DNA from: CANJIV01 sp046330225
GTDB taxonomy: Bacteria; Actinomycetota; Thermoleophilia; Solirubrobacterales; Solirubrobacteraceae
Assembly: GCA_046330225.1 (NCBI GenBank)
Contig: JAXLTD010000008.1
Coordinates: 62,001-126,000 of the forward strand
DNA length: 64,000 bases
Direction of reading: 5' to 3'
Shown here: positions 23,699 through 31,936 of the stretch, piece by piece
How positions within the stretch are numbered: the stretch's first letter is position 1
Layout: every line of letters begins with the position of its first letter
Position numbers and translations under genes: made by a program
Notes under the pieces: generated by a model
What the model was told of the DNA's origin: nothing
What the model saw: the letters and a program-made list of their open reading frames with translations, nothing else
Database searches by the model: none

Positions 23699-24106
23699 AT
23701 GCCCGATCTGCACCCCGACGTGCGCGCCCTGCTCGAGGCGCCCAACTTCGTCCACGTGGCGACCCTCATGCCCGACGGGTCCCCTCACAGCGTCGCCGTG
23801 TGGGCCGGCCTGGAGGCCGGGCGGCCGTACTTCTTCACCCAGCCGGCGTCCCAGAAGGCCCGCAACCTCGGCCGCGATCCGCGGATCGCCATGTCCGTCG
23901 TCGACCGCGAGAACCCGTACCGGACCGGGCGGCTGCGTGGCCGGGTGGGCGACACCGTCGAGGGGGAGGCGGCACTCGCCCTCATCGACCGCCTGTCCCG
24001 GGCCTACACCGGCCAGGACTTCCCGATGCGCTCTGGGGTGGTCTTCCTCATCGACGTCGAGCGCTCAGGCTTCCTCGAGCTGCCGTTCAGCGACACCCCT
24101 GGGTAG
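23699..24106 (+). CDS. PPOX-class flavin/F420-binding protein
   Basis: A 135-residue split-barrel protein. HVATLMPDGSPHSVAVW at residues 19-35 is the usual N-terminal strand pair with the DGxP turn. QKARNLGRDPRIAMSVVD is the classic cofactor-phosphate contact region. In actinobacteria such proteins use FMN or F420 for reduction of diverse substrates, so the cofactor is not certain. The start is placed at ATG 23699. It converges on the acyl-CoA dehydrogenase operon, with a long inverted repeat between. Confidence 0.8.
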   Translation: MPDLHPDVRALLEAPNFVHVATLMPDGSPHSVAVWAGLEAGRPYFFTQPASQKARNLGRDPRIAMSVVDRENPYRTGRLRGRVGDTVEGEAALALIDRLSRAYTGQDFPMRSGVVFLIDVERSGFLELPFSDTPG

Positions 24107-24183
24107 CGCGAGCGAGGCGCGGTTCGGGCCGTCGGGGCGGGCGCCGCGTGGCGCGGGTCGGGTGGCCGGGTCCGGCGCGACCA

Positions 24184-24228
24184 TCCGATCCAGCTTGATC
24201 ACCTCAGCGGTGCGAAACCTGGATCGGA
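24184..24228. terminator. Hairpin between convergent genes
   Basis: TCCGATCCAG (24184-24193) pairs perfectly with CTGGATCGGA (24219-24228) around a 25-nt loop. It lies between the PPOX stop and the acyl-CoA dehydrogenase stop, as expected of a bidirectional terminator. There is no T-tract, which is normal for high-GC actinobacteria. Confidence 0.5.
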
Positions 24229-24266
24229 ACGGACGGCACGCGGCCCGGTGACGACCGCCCCGCCGC

Positions 24267-25259
24267 CTACGCCGCCGCGCCCGCGGCGAGCCGCGCCGCA
24301 GCGAGCCGCGTGAGCGCCGCCCGGTGACGCCCGGCGCCGCCGAGCAGCGCCACGTCGAGCTGCGCGCGCTTGTAGAGCCAGTGCACGTCGGCCTCCCAGG
24401 TGAAGCCGATGCCGCCGTGGGCCTGGATCGCGCTGGCCGTGGCTTCCCGGCCGCCCTCGGCAGCGGCCGCCGCGGCGAGGGCGGCGCCCTCGGACAGGCG
24501 CGCCGGGTCGGCGTCGGCGGCCCAGGCGGCGAACAGCGTGGCCGACCGGGCCGACTCGGTGTGCAGGAGCATCTGCGCGCAGCGGTGCGAGACGGCCTGG
24601 AACGAGCCGACCGGGACACCGAACTGCTTGCGGTCCTTCACGTACTCGAGGGTCATGTCCAGCGCCCGCTGCGCCAGTCCCACGAGCTCGGCCGCGACCG
24701 CGATGAGCACCCGCTCGGCCGCGCCGTCTCCGAGCGGCTCGCCCTCGCCCTCGACCCGCGCGTAGCGGCGGGTCGGATCGATCGTGTCCGCCGGCGTGAT
24801 GTCGGCGTCCGCGGCAGGCAGCAGCCGCGCCCCCGCGTCGTCGAGGACGACGACGACGGCGGCGCCGGCAGCATCGGCGCCCAGCCCGCCCCGGGCGATG
24901 CCGGCCGTCTGCTCGCCCGACGCCAGGCCGGGCAGCCACTGGGACCGCTGGGCGTCGGTGCCGCCGGCCTGGATCGCCGCGGCCGCCGCGGCGGTGCCCA
25001 GGAACGGTGTCGAGGCACAGGCGTATCCGAGCTCCTCCAGCAAGACCGTCAGCTCGACGGCGCCCAGATCCTGGCCGCCGTGCGCCTCCGCCACCGCGAT
25101 GCCGGGCCAGCCCAGCTCGCCGAGCTCGGCCGACAGGGCGTCGGCGTAGGCACCGGCCTCGGCCGCGGCGCGCACGGCCTCCCACGGCGAGCGCGCGGCG
25201 AGCAGGTCCTTCGCCGTCCGCTTGATCTCCTTCTGGTCCTCGGTGAGGTCGAAGTCCAT
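24267..25259 (-). CDS. Acyl-CoA dehydrogenase (smaller partner)
   Basis: A 330-residue acyl-CoA dehydrogenase-fold protein starting MDFDLTEDQKEIKRT. C-terminal helices contain LEYVKDRKQFGVPVGSFQAVSH and HGGIGFTWE, typical of the family. The middle beta domain is shorter and Gly/Ala-rich. I cannot assign the catalytic Glu, as usual for the FadE28-like half of heteromeric steroid or branched-chain dehydrogenases. It lies 9 bp after the larger partner behind an AGGAGA ribosome binding site, which supports an alpha2beta2 complex. Third gene of the TetR-led operon. Confidence 0.85.
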   Translation of the reverse strand: MDFDLTEDQKEIKRTAKDLLAARSPWEAVRAAAEAGAYADALSAELGELGWPGIAVAEAHGGQDLGAVELTVLLEELGYACASTPFLGTAAAAAAIQAGGTDAQRSQWLPGLASGEQTAGIARGGLGADAAGAAVVVVLDDAGARLLPAADADITPADTIDPTRRYARVEGEGEPLGDGAAERVLIAVAAELVGLAQRALDMTLEYVKDRKQFGVPVGSFQAVSHRCAQMLLHTESARSATLFAAWAADADPARLSEGAALAAAAAAEGGREATASAIQAHGGIGFTWEADVHWLYKRAQLDVALLGGAGRHRAALTRLAAARLAAGAAA

Positions 25260-25268
25260 GCTGATCTC

Positions 25269-26411
25269 CTAACGCGCCTTCGGCAGTCCGAGCACGCGCT
25301 CGGCCACGATGTTCTTCAGGATCTCCGTCGTGCCGCCCTCGATCGAGTTGCCGCGGGCGCGCAGCAGCTCGTAGGCCCAGCGGTCGCCGGATGCAAGCGT
25401 CCAGGGCCCGAACAGGTCGGCGGCAAACTGCGTGAGCTGCTGATTGGTGTCCGACCACATCCACTTCGTGAGCGACCCCTCGGGGCCCGGCTGGCCGTAC
25501 TTCTCGATGGCCGTGAGCCCCCGGTAGGCCGTGAGGCGCAGCACCTCGGCCTTGACCGAGAGGTCCCCGAGGCGGTCGGCGACGACGGGGTCGTCGAGCA
25601 GCCCGCGGGCGGCGGCCTCCTCGATCACGCCGTCCAGCATTTGGCGCAGGCGGACCTGGAGGAAGAACGCCAGGCCGGCCCGCTCGTTCATCAGCGTGGT
25701 GAGCGCGACCTTCCAGCCGTTGCCCACACCGCCGATGACGTTCTCGTCGGGGATCCGGGCGCCCTCGATGAAGAGCTCGTTGAACTCGGCCTCGCCCGTG
25801 ATCTGCACGAGGGGCCGGACCTGAACCGCCTCCTGCTCCATGTCCATGAGGAAGTACGTGAGGCCCTGGTGCTTCTTCGGCGCTTCGGAGTCGGTGCGCG
25901 CGACGAGCATGCACCACTTTGCGTACTGCGCTCCGGAGGTCCACACCTTCTGCCCGGTGACGACCCACTCGTCCCCCGCCTTGACCGCCTTGGTCTTCAG
26001 CGCGGCGAGATCCGAGCCGGCCTCGGGCTCGGAGAAGCCCTGGCACCAGATCTCGTCGCCGGTGAGGATCGGCGGCAGGTAGCGCTCCTTCTGCTCGGGC
26101 GTGCCCCAGATCATGAGCGTCGGGCCGCCCAGAAGCAGGCCGAGCACGTTGGCCGGCAGCGGGGAGTTCGCCCGGGCGAGCTCCTCGAAGAAGATGGCGG
26201 ACTCGGTCATCGTCGCGCCGCGGCCGCCGTACTCCGCCGGCCAGTGCACGCTGGCCCAGCCGCCGTCGGCGAGCTGGCGCTGCCAGTCGCGCCGCCAGGC
26301 GTAGTGGGCGTCCTCGTCCCCGGCGGGCTCGGTGCCCGGCTCGTTGGCGGCCAGCCACGCGCGCAGCTCGTCGCGGAAGGCCAGCTCGGACTCGCTGAAC
26401 GTCAGGTCCAT
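25269..26411 (-). CDS. Acyl-CoA dehydrogenase (larger partner)
   Basis: A 380-residue FAD enzyme. WCQGFSEPEAGSDLAAL near residue 120-137 and VTGQKVWTSGAQYA are the standard FAD and substrate contacts. The C-terminus SIEGGTTEILKNIVAERVLGL contains the family's terminal signature. It catalyses the first beta-oxidation step on an acyl-CoA, which in such paired enzymes is often a steroid side chain or branched acid. It starts 10 nt inside the end of the tetR-like gene, behind GGAGGAACG, so all three are co-translated. Confidence 0.9.
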   Translation of the reverse strand: MDLTFSESELAFRDELRAWLAANEPGTEPAGDEDAHYAWRRDWQRQLADGGWASVHWPAEYGGRGATMTESAIFFEELARANSPLPANVLGLLLGGPTLMIWGTPEQKERYLPPILTGDEIWCQGFSEPEAGSDLAALKTKAVKAGDEWVVTGQKVWTSGAQYAKWCMLVARTDSEAPKKHQGLTYFLMDMEQEAVQVRPLVQITGEAEFNELFIEGARIPDENVIGGVGNGWKVALTTLMNERAGLAFFLQVRLRQMLDGVIEEAAARGLLDDPVVADRLGDLSVKAEVLRLTAYRGLTAIEKYGQPGPEGSLTKWMWSDTNQQLTQFAADLFGPWTLASGDRWAYELLRARGNSIEGGTTEILKNIVAERVLGLPKAR

Positions 26412-27004
26412 CGTTCCTCCTCGGTCGCGAGCCGCACCGCGCAGCCCACCATCGTGTCTTCCAGTTCCAGGATGTCGCCGCCGGCTCGCAGCGTCGCGGC
26501 CGCGAGGTCGCCGACGCCGGCCGCCAGCAGGAAGAGCGCATCGTCGGGCGGCACGGGCCGGCCCGAGCGCGCGAAGCTGCGCCCGTAGCGACGCGCGAAC
26601 CGCCAGATGGCGGCGTCGCGCTCGGCGCCCGCGGCGTGGGACTCGGCCAGGTACACGCGGGCGAACTGCGGCTCGCTGGCCAGCGTCTCCAGATACGCTC
26701 GCACGCCCGCCCGCAGCTGCTCGCGCCAGTCCTCGTGGGCGCGGGCGGCCGCGTCGACGCGCTCCTCGATCACGTCGACACCGAGCCGGTACGCCTCGGC
26801 GTAGCAGGACTCCTTGCTGTCGAAGAGCTCGTAGAACGTGCCGCGCGAGACGCGCGCCAGCCGCACGGCGTCGGCCACGGTGGCCGCCTCGAAGCCCTTC
26901 TCGGCCACGGCCTGAACCATCGCCTCGAGCAGCTTCGCGCGCTGCGCGCGCTGCGTCAGGAGAGGGGAGACGTCCGGGTGGCTGGCGACGAGCGACGGGT
27001 CCAC
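26402..27004 (-). CDS. TetR family transcriptional regulator
   Basis: A 200-residue repressor. The N-terminal helix-turn-helix (residues 24-70) contains AVAEKGFEAATVADAVRLARVSRGTFYELF, split by the usual turn, followed by a variable ligand domain. The GTG start at 27004 lies 7 nt after TACGCT, which sits inside a 19-bp palindrome, arguing for autoregulation. It probably responds to an acyl-CoA or related ligand and controls the two downstream dehydrogenase genes, an inference from operon structure. Confidence 0.9.
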   Translation of the reverse strand: MDPSLVASHPDVSPLLTQRAQRAKLLEAMVQAVAEKGFEAATVADAVRLARVSRGTFYELFDSKESCYAEAYRLGVDVIEERVDAAARAHEDWREQLRAGVRAYLETLASEPQFARVYLAESHAAGAERDAAIWRFARRYGRSFARSGRPVPPDDALFLLAAGVGDLAAATLRAGGDILELEDTMVGCAVRLATEEERWT

Positions 27005-27012
27005 GGCCGGCA

Positions 27013-27031
27013 GCGTACCTCATGGGTACGC
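27013..27031. promoter_or_regulatory. TetR-type operator overlapping the -10 box
   Basis: GCGTACC, 5-nt spacer TCATG, GGTACGC: a perfect 7-bp inverted repeat spanning 19 bp. The minus-strand hexamer TACGCT (27017-27012), 7 nt before GTG 27004, lies across its gene-proximal arm, so a bound repressor would block the promoter. Confidence 0.65.
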
Positions 27032-27215
27032 GGTCCGGACTTCCCGGGTCCCTCGGTGGTCAGCGGGTCCGCTCGACGCGCACTCTGGCCGTGAAGTCCA
27101 GCGAGCGCGCGACCGCAAGGGCTGATCTCAGCATCGCGCCGCATCCTGCCAGGTGCGCCCGATGCCCGGGCGCCATCTCGACAAGCGGCCGGCCGGGCCG
27201 TCTCGCCGCGTCCGC

Positions 27216-27743
27216 TCAGGCGGCCTGGGGCCGGTCGGCCCAGATGTCGTTGCAGCGTTCGCAGACCTCTTCCGGCACGATCCCGGCCTTCATGAGCAGG
27301 GCGAAGATCTTGCAGCCGAGGCAGTAGCCGAAGACGGACTCGAGGGTGGCGGCGGCCACGAGCGCCGCGAGCAGCACGTTGGCGGCGGCCTGCTCGCCGA
27401 AGCCGATCGCCAGCACGGCCGCGGTCACGGAGAGGACGGCGCCGATGCCTTGGGCAAACCGCTTCGGGGGCCCGGCCACCGGGCGCTCGGCGATGCCCAG
27501 CCGCGGCGTGATGACCTTCGTGACCAGTTGCCCGAGCGGGCTCAGGGTCGGCCCGGTGAGCACACGGGCGACGAAGCCGTAGGCGATCACCGCGATCACC
27601 CACGGCTCCTGGGTGGCGAGGGCGATCAGGCTGAGGATCACGACGCCGCCGGCTACGAGCCGGGCGGAGACCTCGTTCACCGGGTTCGGGAAGGAGAACA
27701 GCCCAGTGCGATCGGGGGCTGCGTCGAGGCTGTGCGTCGCCAT
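27216..27743 (-). CDS. DUF4395 family membrane protein
   Basis: A 175-residue protein opening with NPVNEVSARLVAGGVV, the DUF4395 signature, with four hydrophobic helices. Two cysteine pairs near the C-terminus (CLGCK and CERCN) are typical of this family and may bind metal or form disulphides. DUF4395 proteins often sit near sulfurtransferases and thioredoxin-like genes, but none adjoins here. TACTCT lies 7 nt before the ATG. About 210 bp separate it from the TetR gene. That stretch holds only a GCTGA-TC-TCAGC repeat at 27121. Confidence 0.8.
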   Translation of the reverse strand: MATHSLDAAPDRTGLFSFPNPVNEVSARLVAGGVVILSLIALATQEPWVIAVIAYGFVARVLTGPTLSPLGQLVTKVITPRLGIAERPVAGPPKRFAQGIGAVLSVTAAVLAIGFGEQAAANVLLAALVAAATLESVFGYCLGCKIFALLMKAGIVPEEVCERCNDIWADRPQAA

Positions 27744-27750
27744 GGGCGAA

Positions 27751-27756
27751 AGAGTA
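27751..27756 (-). promoter_or_regulatory. Probable -10 box (leaderless) of the DUF4395 gene
   Basis: TACTCT on the minus strand, 7 nt before ATG 27743. The adjoining AT-rich spacer contains an AACCC-N10-GGGTT inverted repeat (27759-27778), a possible operator. Confidence 0.45.
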
Positions 27757-27793
27757 CTAACCCGACAAGATTAGGGTTGAATCGGCGTCGGCA

Positions 27794-28549
27794 CTAGGGC
27801 CTTGCGGCCATCGCGGCGCACGCGGCGCTGACTCCGAGCGCGATCCCGAGCGCGACCGCCGCCGCATGCGAGGCCGCCAGCGCGGCTCCCACGACGCCGC
27901 CGGCCGCCATGACCCCGACGGGCAGGGCGTGCCGCCACCAGTCCGGCCTGCCGCTCGCGCCCGGCGAGTCCACCGCGAGGCCGACGATCGCCGAGGTCAG
28001 CACCACGGTGCTGATGCCGGTCCGGGCGACCCGGCGGGCCGTCGCCGCCTGGATGCCCAGCCCGACGCCGAGCAGGGCCGTGATCGCCAGGCGCACTCCC
28101 GCGCGGTCGTGGGCGGCGAGCCAGAGACCGAGGGCGGCGAGCAGGAACGCCGACTCGATCAGCAACGCCCGGACCGCCCCGTCCGGGACGCCCGACGGCA
28201 GGATCCGCCCCGGGGCCAGCCGTCCGCCCGCCACGGCGCCGGCGACGAACGCGCAGATCGAGACGATCGATCCGGCGACGCTGGTCGTGCCGGCGCCCGC
28301 CGGGAGCGAGATCGCCAGCAGCATCACGTTGCCCGTCTGGTTCGCCACGAACACCTGTCCGAGGCCGAGGAAGGCGACGGCGTCGATCACGCCGCTCGCG
28401 GCGGTGAGGAGCAGCAGGATGGTCAGGAGCCGCCGCTCGGAGGAGGCCGGCAGGGCCGGCGAGGATCGCGGTGCGGAGTCCGGCAGGGGGCGGACGGTAG
28501 CGCCCGGAGCGGCGGCGGCCGCCGCTCCGGCAGGGAGCGGCGGCCGCAC
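27794..28549 (-). CDS. DUF1275 (YoaK-like) membrane protein
   Basis: A 251-residue integral membrane protein with six or seven helices. The signature GVIDAVAFLGLGQVF followed by ANQTGNVMLL near residues 57-80, and the later GLGIQAATARRV block, identify DUF1275. The biochemical role is unknown. The first 40 residues are polar and Pro/Ala-rich, so the true start may lie downstream. The GTG 28549 start lacks both a clear ribosome binding site and a nearby -10 box. The gene ends 50 bp before the DUF4395 start region. Confidence 0.8.
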   Translation of the reverse strand: MRPPLPAGAAAAAAPGATVRPLPDSAPRSSPALPASSERRLLTILLLLTAASGVIDAVAFLGLGQVFVANQTGNVMLLAISLPAGAGTTSVAGSIVSICAFVAGAVAGGRLAPGRILPSGVPDGAVRALLIESAFLLAALGLWLAAHDRAGVRLAITALLGVGLGIQAATARRVARTGISTVVLTSAIVGLAVDSPGASGRPDWWRHALPVGVMAAGGVVGAALAASHAAAVALGIALGVSAACAAMAARP

Positions 28550-28567
28550 CGCGAGGACCGGCGGGGG

Positions 28568-29935
28568 CTACCGCACCGGGTGGTTCGCGACGATGAGCCC
28601 GTCGGGGTCGACGCGCTCAGCCACGGCGCGCAGCTGCTCGAGGGTGCTCGGCCAGAACGCGGGGGCCGCGCCGGCCGCCTCCTCGACGAAGTTGAGGTAC
28701 CGGCCGGCGTCATGGGCCGACAGCGCCTCGTTCAGTGCCGCCGTGCGCTCGCCGATCGCCCGCGCCGTCTCCGGCCCATCCGGGACGCCGATGGCGAAGG
28801 AGCAGAACGTTCCGCGCAGGCAGGGCAGGGCCCCGTTGCCCGGCGTCCCGCGCCCGGCCTCGCCGCCGGTGTGGCGCAGCTCGTAGGACAGGAGGGGCGA
28901 GCCGGAGCCCGGCCCGGCGAGCCGCACGACCTCGTCGATCGCCGCGGCGGGCAGCTCCCCGAGGAGCTGGTGGCCGCTGAGCGCCGCCGGGACGGGGCCG
29001 TCGGGATCCATGTGCAGATAGCCGAGCGCGGAGGGATCGACCATCGAGAACGTGTCGATCTCGGGGCCGAGCTCCCGCAGCGGCGCCAGCGCCTCGGCGC
29101 CGGCGGCCTCGTCGAGCAGGCAGGCGGCCTCGACGACCGCGAAGGCCCGGCCGCGGAGGAACTCCGGCACGTCGGGCATCGGCGGCACCTGGAGGATCCG
29201 CCCGACCGACGTGATCTCGTCCGGCACCTCGGCGGTCCACCCGTTCCACGCGTGGAGCACCTCGCCCGCGCGCTCGATCGGGAAGAACAGCGCGCCGGCG
29301 TAGAGCTGGCTGACGGGATAGAGCCGGAACTCGAGCGCCGTCACGACGCCGAAGTTCCCGCCCCCGCCGCGCAGCGCCCAGAAGAGCTCGGGATCGTGGT
29401 CGGCGTCGACGCGGACCTGCTCCCCCTCGCCGGTCACGAGCTCGATCGCGGTGACGCTGTTGCAGGCGAGGCCGTGCTTGCGCGCCAGCCAGCCGAGTCC
29501 GCCGCCGAGCGTGTAGCCGACGACCCCGACATTGCGCGAGGAGCCGGCGAGCGCCGCGAGGCCAACCGGCGCGGCGAGGTCGGCGACCTCGCCCCAGACG
29601 ACGCCGGCCTCGACGCGCGCCTGCCCGGCGCCGAAGTCGATGTCGACCTCCTTCATGGCGCCGGTGCGCAGGAGGATCACGTCGTCCAGCGACCCCAGCG
29701 GGGCCGCGTTGTGGCCCGTGCCCTGCGGGGCGACCCGGAGGCCGCGGGCGCGGGCGAACCGCACGGTCGCGGCGACGTCCTGTGCGCTGTGCGCGATGAC
29801 GACGGCGGCTGGCCGCAGGTCGATGGACAGGTTGAACGCCTGCCGGGACTCGTCGTAGCCGACGTCCTCGGGGGTGATGACGTGGCCGTCGAGGCTCGGG
29901 GCCAGGCCGGCAACGGCGGTGCGGGTGATCAGCAT
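28568..29935 (-). CDS. FAD-linked oxidase, berberine-bridge type
   Basis: A 455-residue flavoprotein of the PCMH/BBE family. APQGTGHNAAP near residues 69-79 holds the His that usually bonds FAD. GYTLGGGLGWLARKHGLACNSV near 140-161 is the second FAD-binding block, and its Cys is a possible second attachment point. The C-terminal BBE segment includes RYLNFVEEA. Such enzymes oxidise sugars, alkaloids or polyketides using O2. It starts 7 nt inside the end of the preceding 67-residue gene, so they are translationally coupled. Confidence 0.85.
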   Translation of the reverse strand: MLITRTAVAGLAPSLDGHVITPEDVGYDESRQAFNLSIDLRPAAVVIAHSAQDVAATVRFARARGLRVAPQGTGHNAAPLGSLDDVILLRTGAMKEVDIDFGAGQARVEAGVVWGEVADLAAPVGLAALAGSSRNVGVVGYTLGGGLGWLARKHGLACNSVTAIELVTGEGEQVRVDADHDPELFWALRGGGGNFGVVTALEFRLYPVSQLYAGALFFPIERAGEVLHAWNGWTAEVPDEITSVGRILQVPPMPDVPEFLRGRAFAVVEAACLLDEAAGAEALAPLRELGPEIDTFSMVDPSALGYLHMDPDGPVPAALSGHQLLGELPAAAIDEVVRLAGPGSGSPLLSYELRHTGGEAGRGTPGNGALPCLRGTFCSFAIGVPDGPETARAIGERTAALNEALSAHDAGRYLNFVEEAAGAAPAFWPSTLEQLRAVAERVDPDGLIVANHPVR

Positions 29936-30132
29936 GGGGTCTCCTCCGGTGGGTTCGGGGTGATTGGGGCAGGGGCCGCCGCGGCCTCGTCGCGGACCAT
30001 CGCGTCGAGGGCGGCGATCAGGCCGAGCCAGCCGGAGAAGCGCCGGGTGGCGTTCCCGTCGGTGGCGAGGCCCGTCAGTCCGTCTCCGGACAGTTCGAGA
30101 TCGAGCCGGATCTGGATGTGCCTGCGATTCAT
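29929..30132 (-). CDS. Small conserved-type protein coupled to the FAD oxidase
   Basis: A 67-residue protein with a short beta-rich start (RRHIQIRLDLELSGDGLTG), the distinctive RRFSGWLGLIAALDAMV block at residues 29-45 and a Pro-rich tail. From memory, similar RxFSGWL proteins occur beside FAD oxidases or LuxR regulators in other actinobacteria, with no known function. Its stop overlaps the oxidase start by 7 nt. ATG 30132 is supported by CAGGAT 7 nt upstream. Confidence 0.6.
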   Translation of the reverse strand: MNRRHIQIRLDLELSGDGLTGLATDGNATRRFSGWLGLIAALDAMVRDEAAAAPAPITPNPPEETPC

Positions 30133-30139
30133 GGGGCGC

Positions 30140-30145
30140 ATCCTG
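30140..30145 (-). promoter_or_regulatory. Possible -10 box of the small protein/FAD oxidase operon
   Basis: CAGGAT on the minus strand, 7 nt before ATG 30132. A C- and G-rich stretch with CTAGGGGTGTCCCC lies just upstream (about 30170-30183). Confidence 0.3.
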
Positions 30146-30228
30146 GCCCCCAGGCGGCCCCCTGCCATCGGGGACACCCCTAGACCGGCCCCCCCAACTT
30201 TTGGCGTCCCGGCCTCAGCCGGCGACCG

Positions 30229-31644
30229 TCAGCGCACGACGACGTCGCTGAGCCAGTCGAGCACCACCGCATTGCGGAAGGTCGGCGCCATCGGCTCGCA
30301 GTGGTACTGGGCGCCTTCGGCGACGGTGAACTTGACCAGGCGCTTTGGCCGCGACCGCAGGGCCCGGTACATCTGGCCCGGCTGCCCCGGGAAGAACTGC
30401 TCGATCTCGTTGTCGATCACGAGGCCGGGCCGCCGGATCCGCGGGATCACGTTGCGGTAGTCGAACTGGACGATCGCCTTGAGCTGGTCGAAGAAGTCGG
30501 TGCCGGGGTAGATCTCCAGGCGCTTGGCGAGGTTGAACCGCTCGTTCGCGCTCGCGCCCTTGATGAAGCCGGCCCACTCGGCGTTGAGCTGGGCCCGCTG
30601 GCCGTCGCGCAGCTGCTGGAGGAAGAAGGCCGGCAGCGCCGCGGTCCACGTGGAGGACGGATTCACGACCCCCGGGTCGGCGGAGAAGGCGGCGATCCGC
30701 CGTTCGAAGGCCATCGCCCGGGGGACGAGCCCGCCCCCGAAGCTGGATCCGGTGATCGCGATGCGGTCGGGGTCGACATCCGGGCGCTTGCGCAGCCAGC
30801 TCACGATCGGCGTGATCACGCGCTCCCACTGCGGGATGAACGTCTGGTTGCGCTCGAACAGCATCCCGCCCTGGCCGGGCCCGTCGAAGATCAGGACGTT
30901 CCAGCCGCGGGCCAGCGCATCGTGGCCGCCCGCGCTCCACAGGTCGATGGCCTGCGCGTCGGAGCCGTTGTTCATGATCAGGGTCGGCCGCGCCTCGCGC
31001 CGCGCCGAGGGGCGCAGGAACCAGCCCGGCATCGGCCCGTTGGGCCCGTTCCACGGCAGGGCGACGTTCTGCATCGCCGGGTTCATCAGCCGTCCGGCCC
31101 GCTGCCAGCGGTCCCGCATCGCCCGGTAGACCTCGCGCTCGTGCGCGCGCGTCGGGCGGGTGGTGGCGAGCACGAAGAAGAGCGCCTGCGCGTAGTACGT
31201 GGCGGCGCGCAGATAGGCGCCGCGCGCGGTCGCCCAGTCCTGGCGGCTCTCGGCATCGCGGGCCAGGCCCGTGGTGCGCCGCGCGAGCGCGGCAAACTCG
31301 GCGTAGTAGGCGCTGTAGCGCTCGTCCTGGGCCTTGATGCGGTGCACGGCCGTGGCGACCTCGCCGAACTCCGACGCTCCCGACGCCGCCGCGCCGAAGG
31401 CGAACAGGCACTGGAACGTCAGGTCGGGGTCGTCGAAGATCGGGACCGGTGCCGGGGGGATGTCGGGGCTGGGGCCCGGGGAGGCCGCGCGGGCCGCCGC
31501 GCCGAACCCCGGCAGCAGGCCGGCGGCCGCCGCCGTCGTGCCGGCGGCGAGCGCGCTGCCGAGGAGCCGGCGGCGGCTGAACCCGAGGGCGTCGGCGTGG
31601 ACGGCGAGCGAATCGCCGGTCGGGGCGGGGGCGTCGTCGAGCAT
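30229..31644 (-). CDS. Tat-exported alpha/beta hydrolase
   Basis: A 471-residue hydrolase. SRRRLLGSALAAGTTAAAA at residues 23-41 is a twin-arginine signal. The hydrolase fold contains the oxyanion region (IMNNGSDAQ), DGPGQGG, the nucleophile elbow GSSFGG and a late Asp/His pair (VIDNEIEQF, YHCEP). The layout with an N-terminal helical cap resembles FrsA/dipeptidyl-aminopeptidase-like esterases. Exported, substrate unknown. The start at 31644 lacks a good ribosome binding site. The signal peptide position supports it. Confidence 0.8.
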   Translation of the reverse strand: MLDDAPAPTGDSLAVHADALGFSRRRLLGSALAAGTTAAAAGLLPGFGAAARAASPGPSPDIPPAPVPIFDDPDLTFQCLFAFGAAASGASEFGEVATAVHRIKAQDERYSAYYAEFAALARRTTGLARDAESRQDWATARGAYLRAATYYAQALFFVLATTRPTRAHEREVYRAMRDRWQRAGRLMNPAMQNVALPWNGPNGPMPGWFLRPSARREARPTLIMNNGSDAQAIDLWSAGGHDALARGWNVLIFDGPGQGGMLFERNQTFIPQWERVITPIVSWLRKRPDVDPDRIAITGSSFGGGLVPRAMAFERRIAAFSADPGVVNPSSTWTAALPAFFLQQLRDGQRAQLNAEWAGFIKGASANERFNLAKRLEIYPGTDFFDQLKAIVQFDYRNVIPRIRRPGLVIDNEIEQFFPGQPGQMYRALRSRPKRLVKFTVAEGAQYHCEPMAPTFRNAVVLDWLSDVVVR

Positions 31645-31733
31645 GGTGATCCAGTTCGGAGGGGACGGCTTCCCTCCTCTTTCGGCAGCCGGCGCACCCG
31701 ACTTGACGCCGCGGTGCGGGCGCGGACGGCGGG

Positions 31734-31916
31734 TCAGCCGTCGTCGGCCAGCAGCTCGAAACCGGCGAAGTCGGCCCGCGTGAACGCCGCCGCCGAGAAC
31801 GCCTGCCCGCCTGCCTCGACGATCATCGTGCCGACGGCCTTCTCGTCGTCCACCTCGTCGACGTAGAAGCTCGTCTCGGCGTCGATGCGCCAGGTCTGGC
31901 CGGGCCGGATCTCCAC
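31734..31916 (-). CDS. Small protein of unknown function
   Basis: A 60-residue, acidic, probably all-beta protein (VEIRPGQTWRID ... FYVDEVDDEKAVGTMIV ... FELLADDG). The GTG 31916 start lies 7 nt after TACCGT, the same arrangement as in well-supported genes of this window, which argues that it is real. I do not recognise a family. The carbamate kinase gene ends 20 bp upstream on the same strand. Confidence 0.5.
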   Translation of the reverse strand: MEIRPGQTWRIDAETSFYVDEVDDEKAVGTMIVEAGGQAFSAAAFTRADFAGFELLADDG

Positions 31917-31923
31917 GGCCCGA

Positions 31924-31929
31924 ACGGTA
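31924..31929 (-). promoter_or_regulatory. Probable -10 box (leaderless) of the 60-residue protein gene
   Basis: TACCGT on the minus strand, 7 nt before GTG 31916. Confidence 0.45.
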
Positions 31930-31936
31930 GCGGCCG

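Noticed and set aside
30215..31411. Alternative minus-strand frame over the Tat hydrolase
   Set aside because: Arg/Pro-rich shadow. The true frame has a Tat signal and hydrolase motifs.
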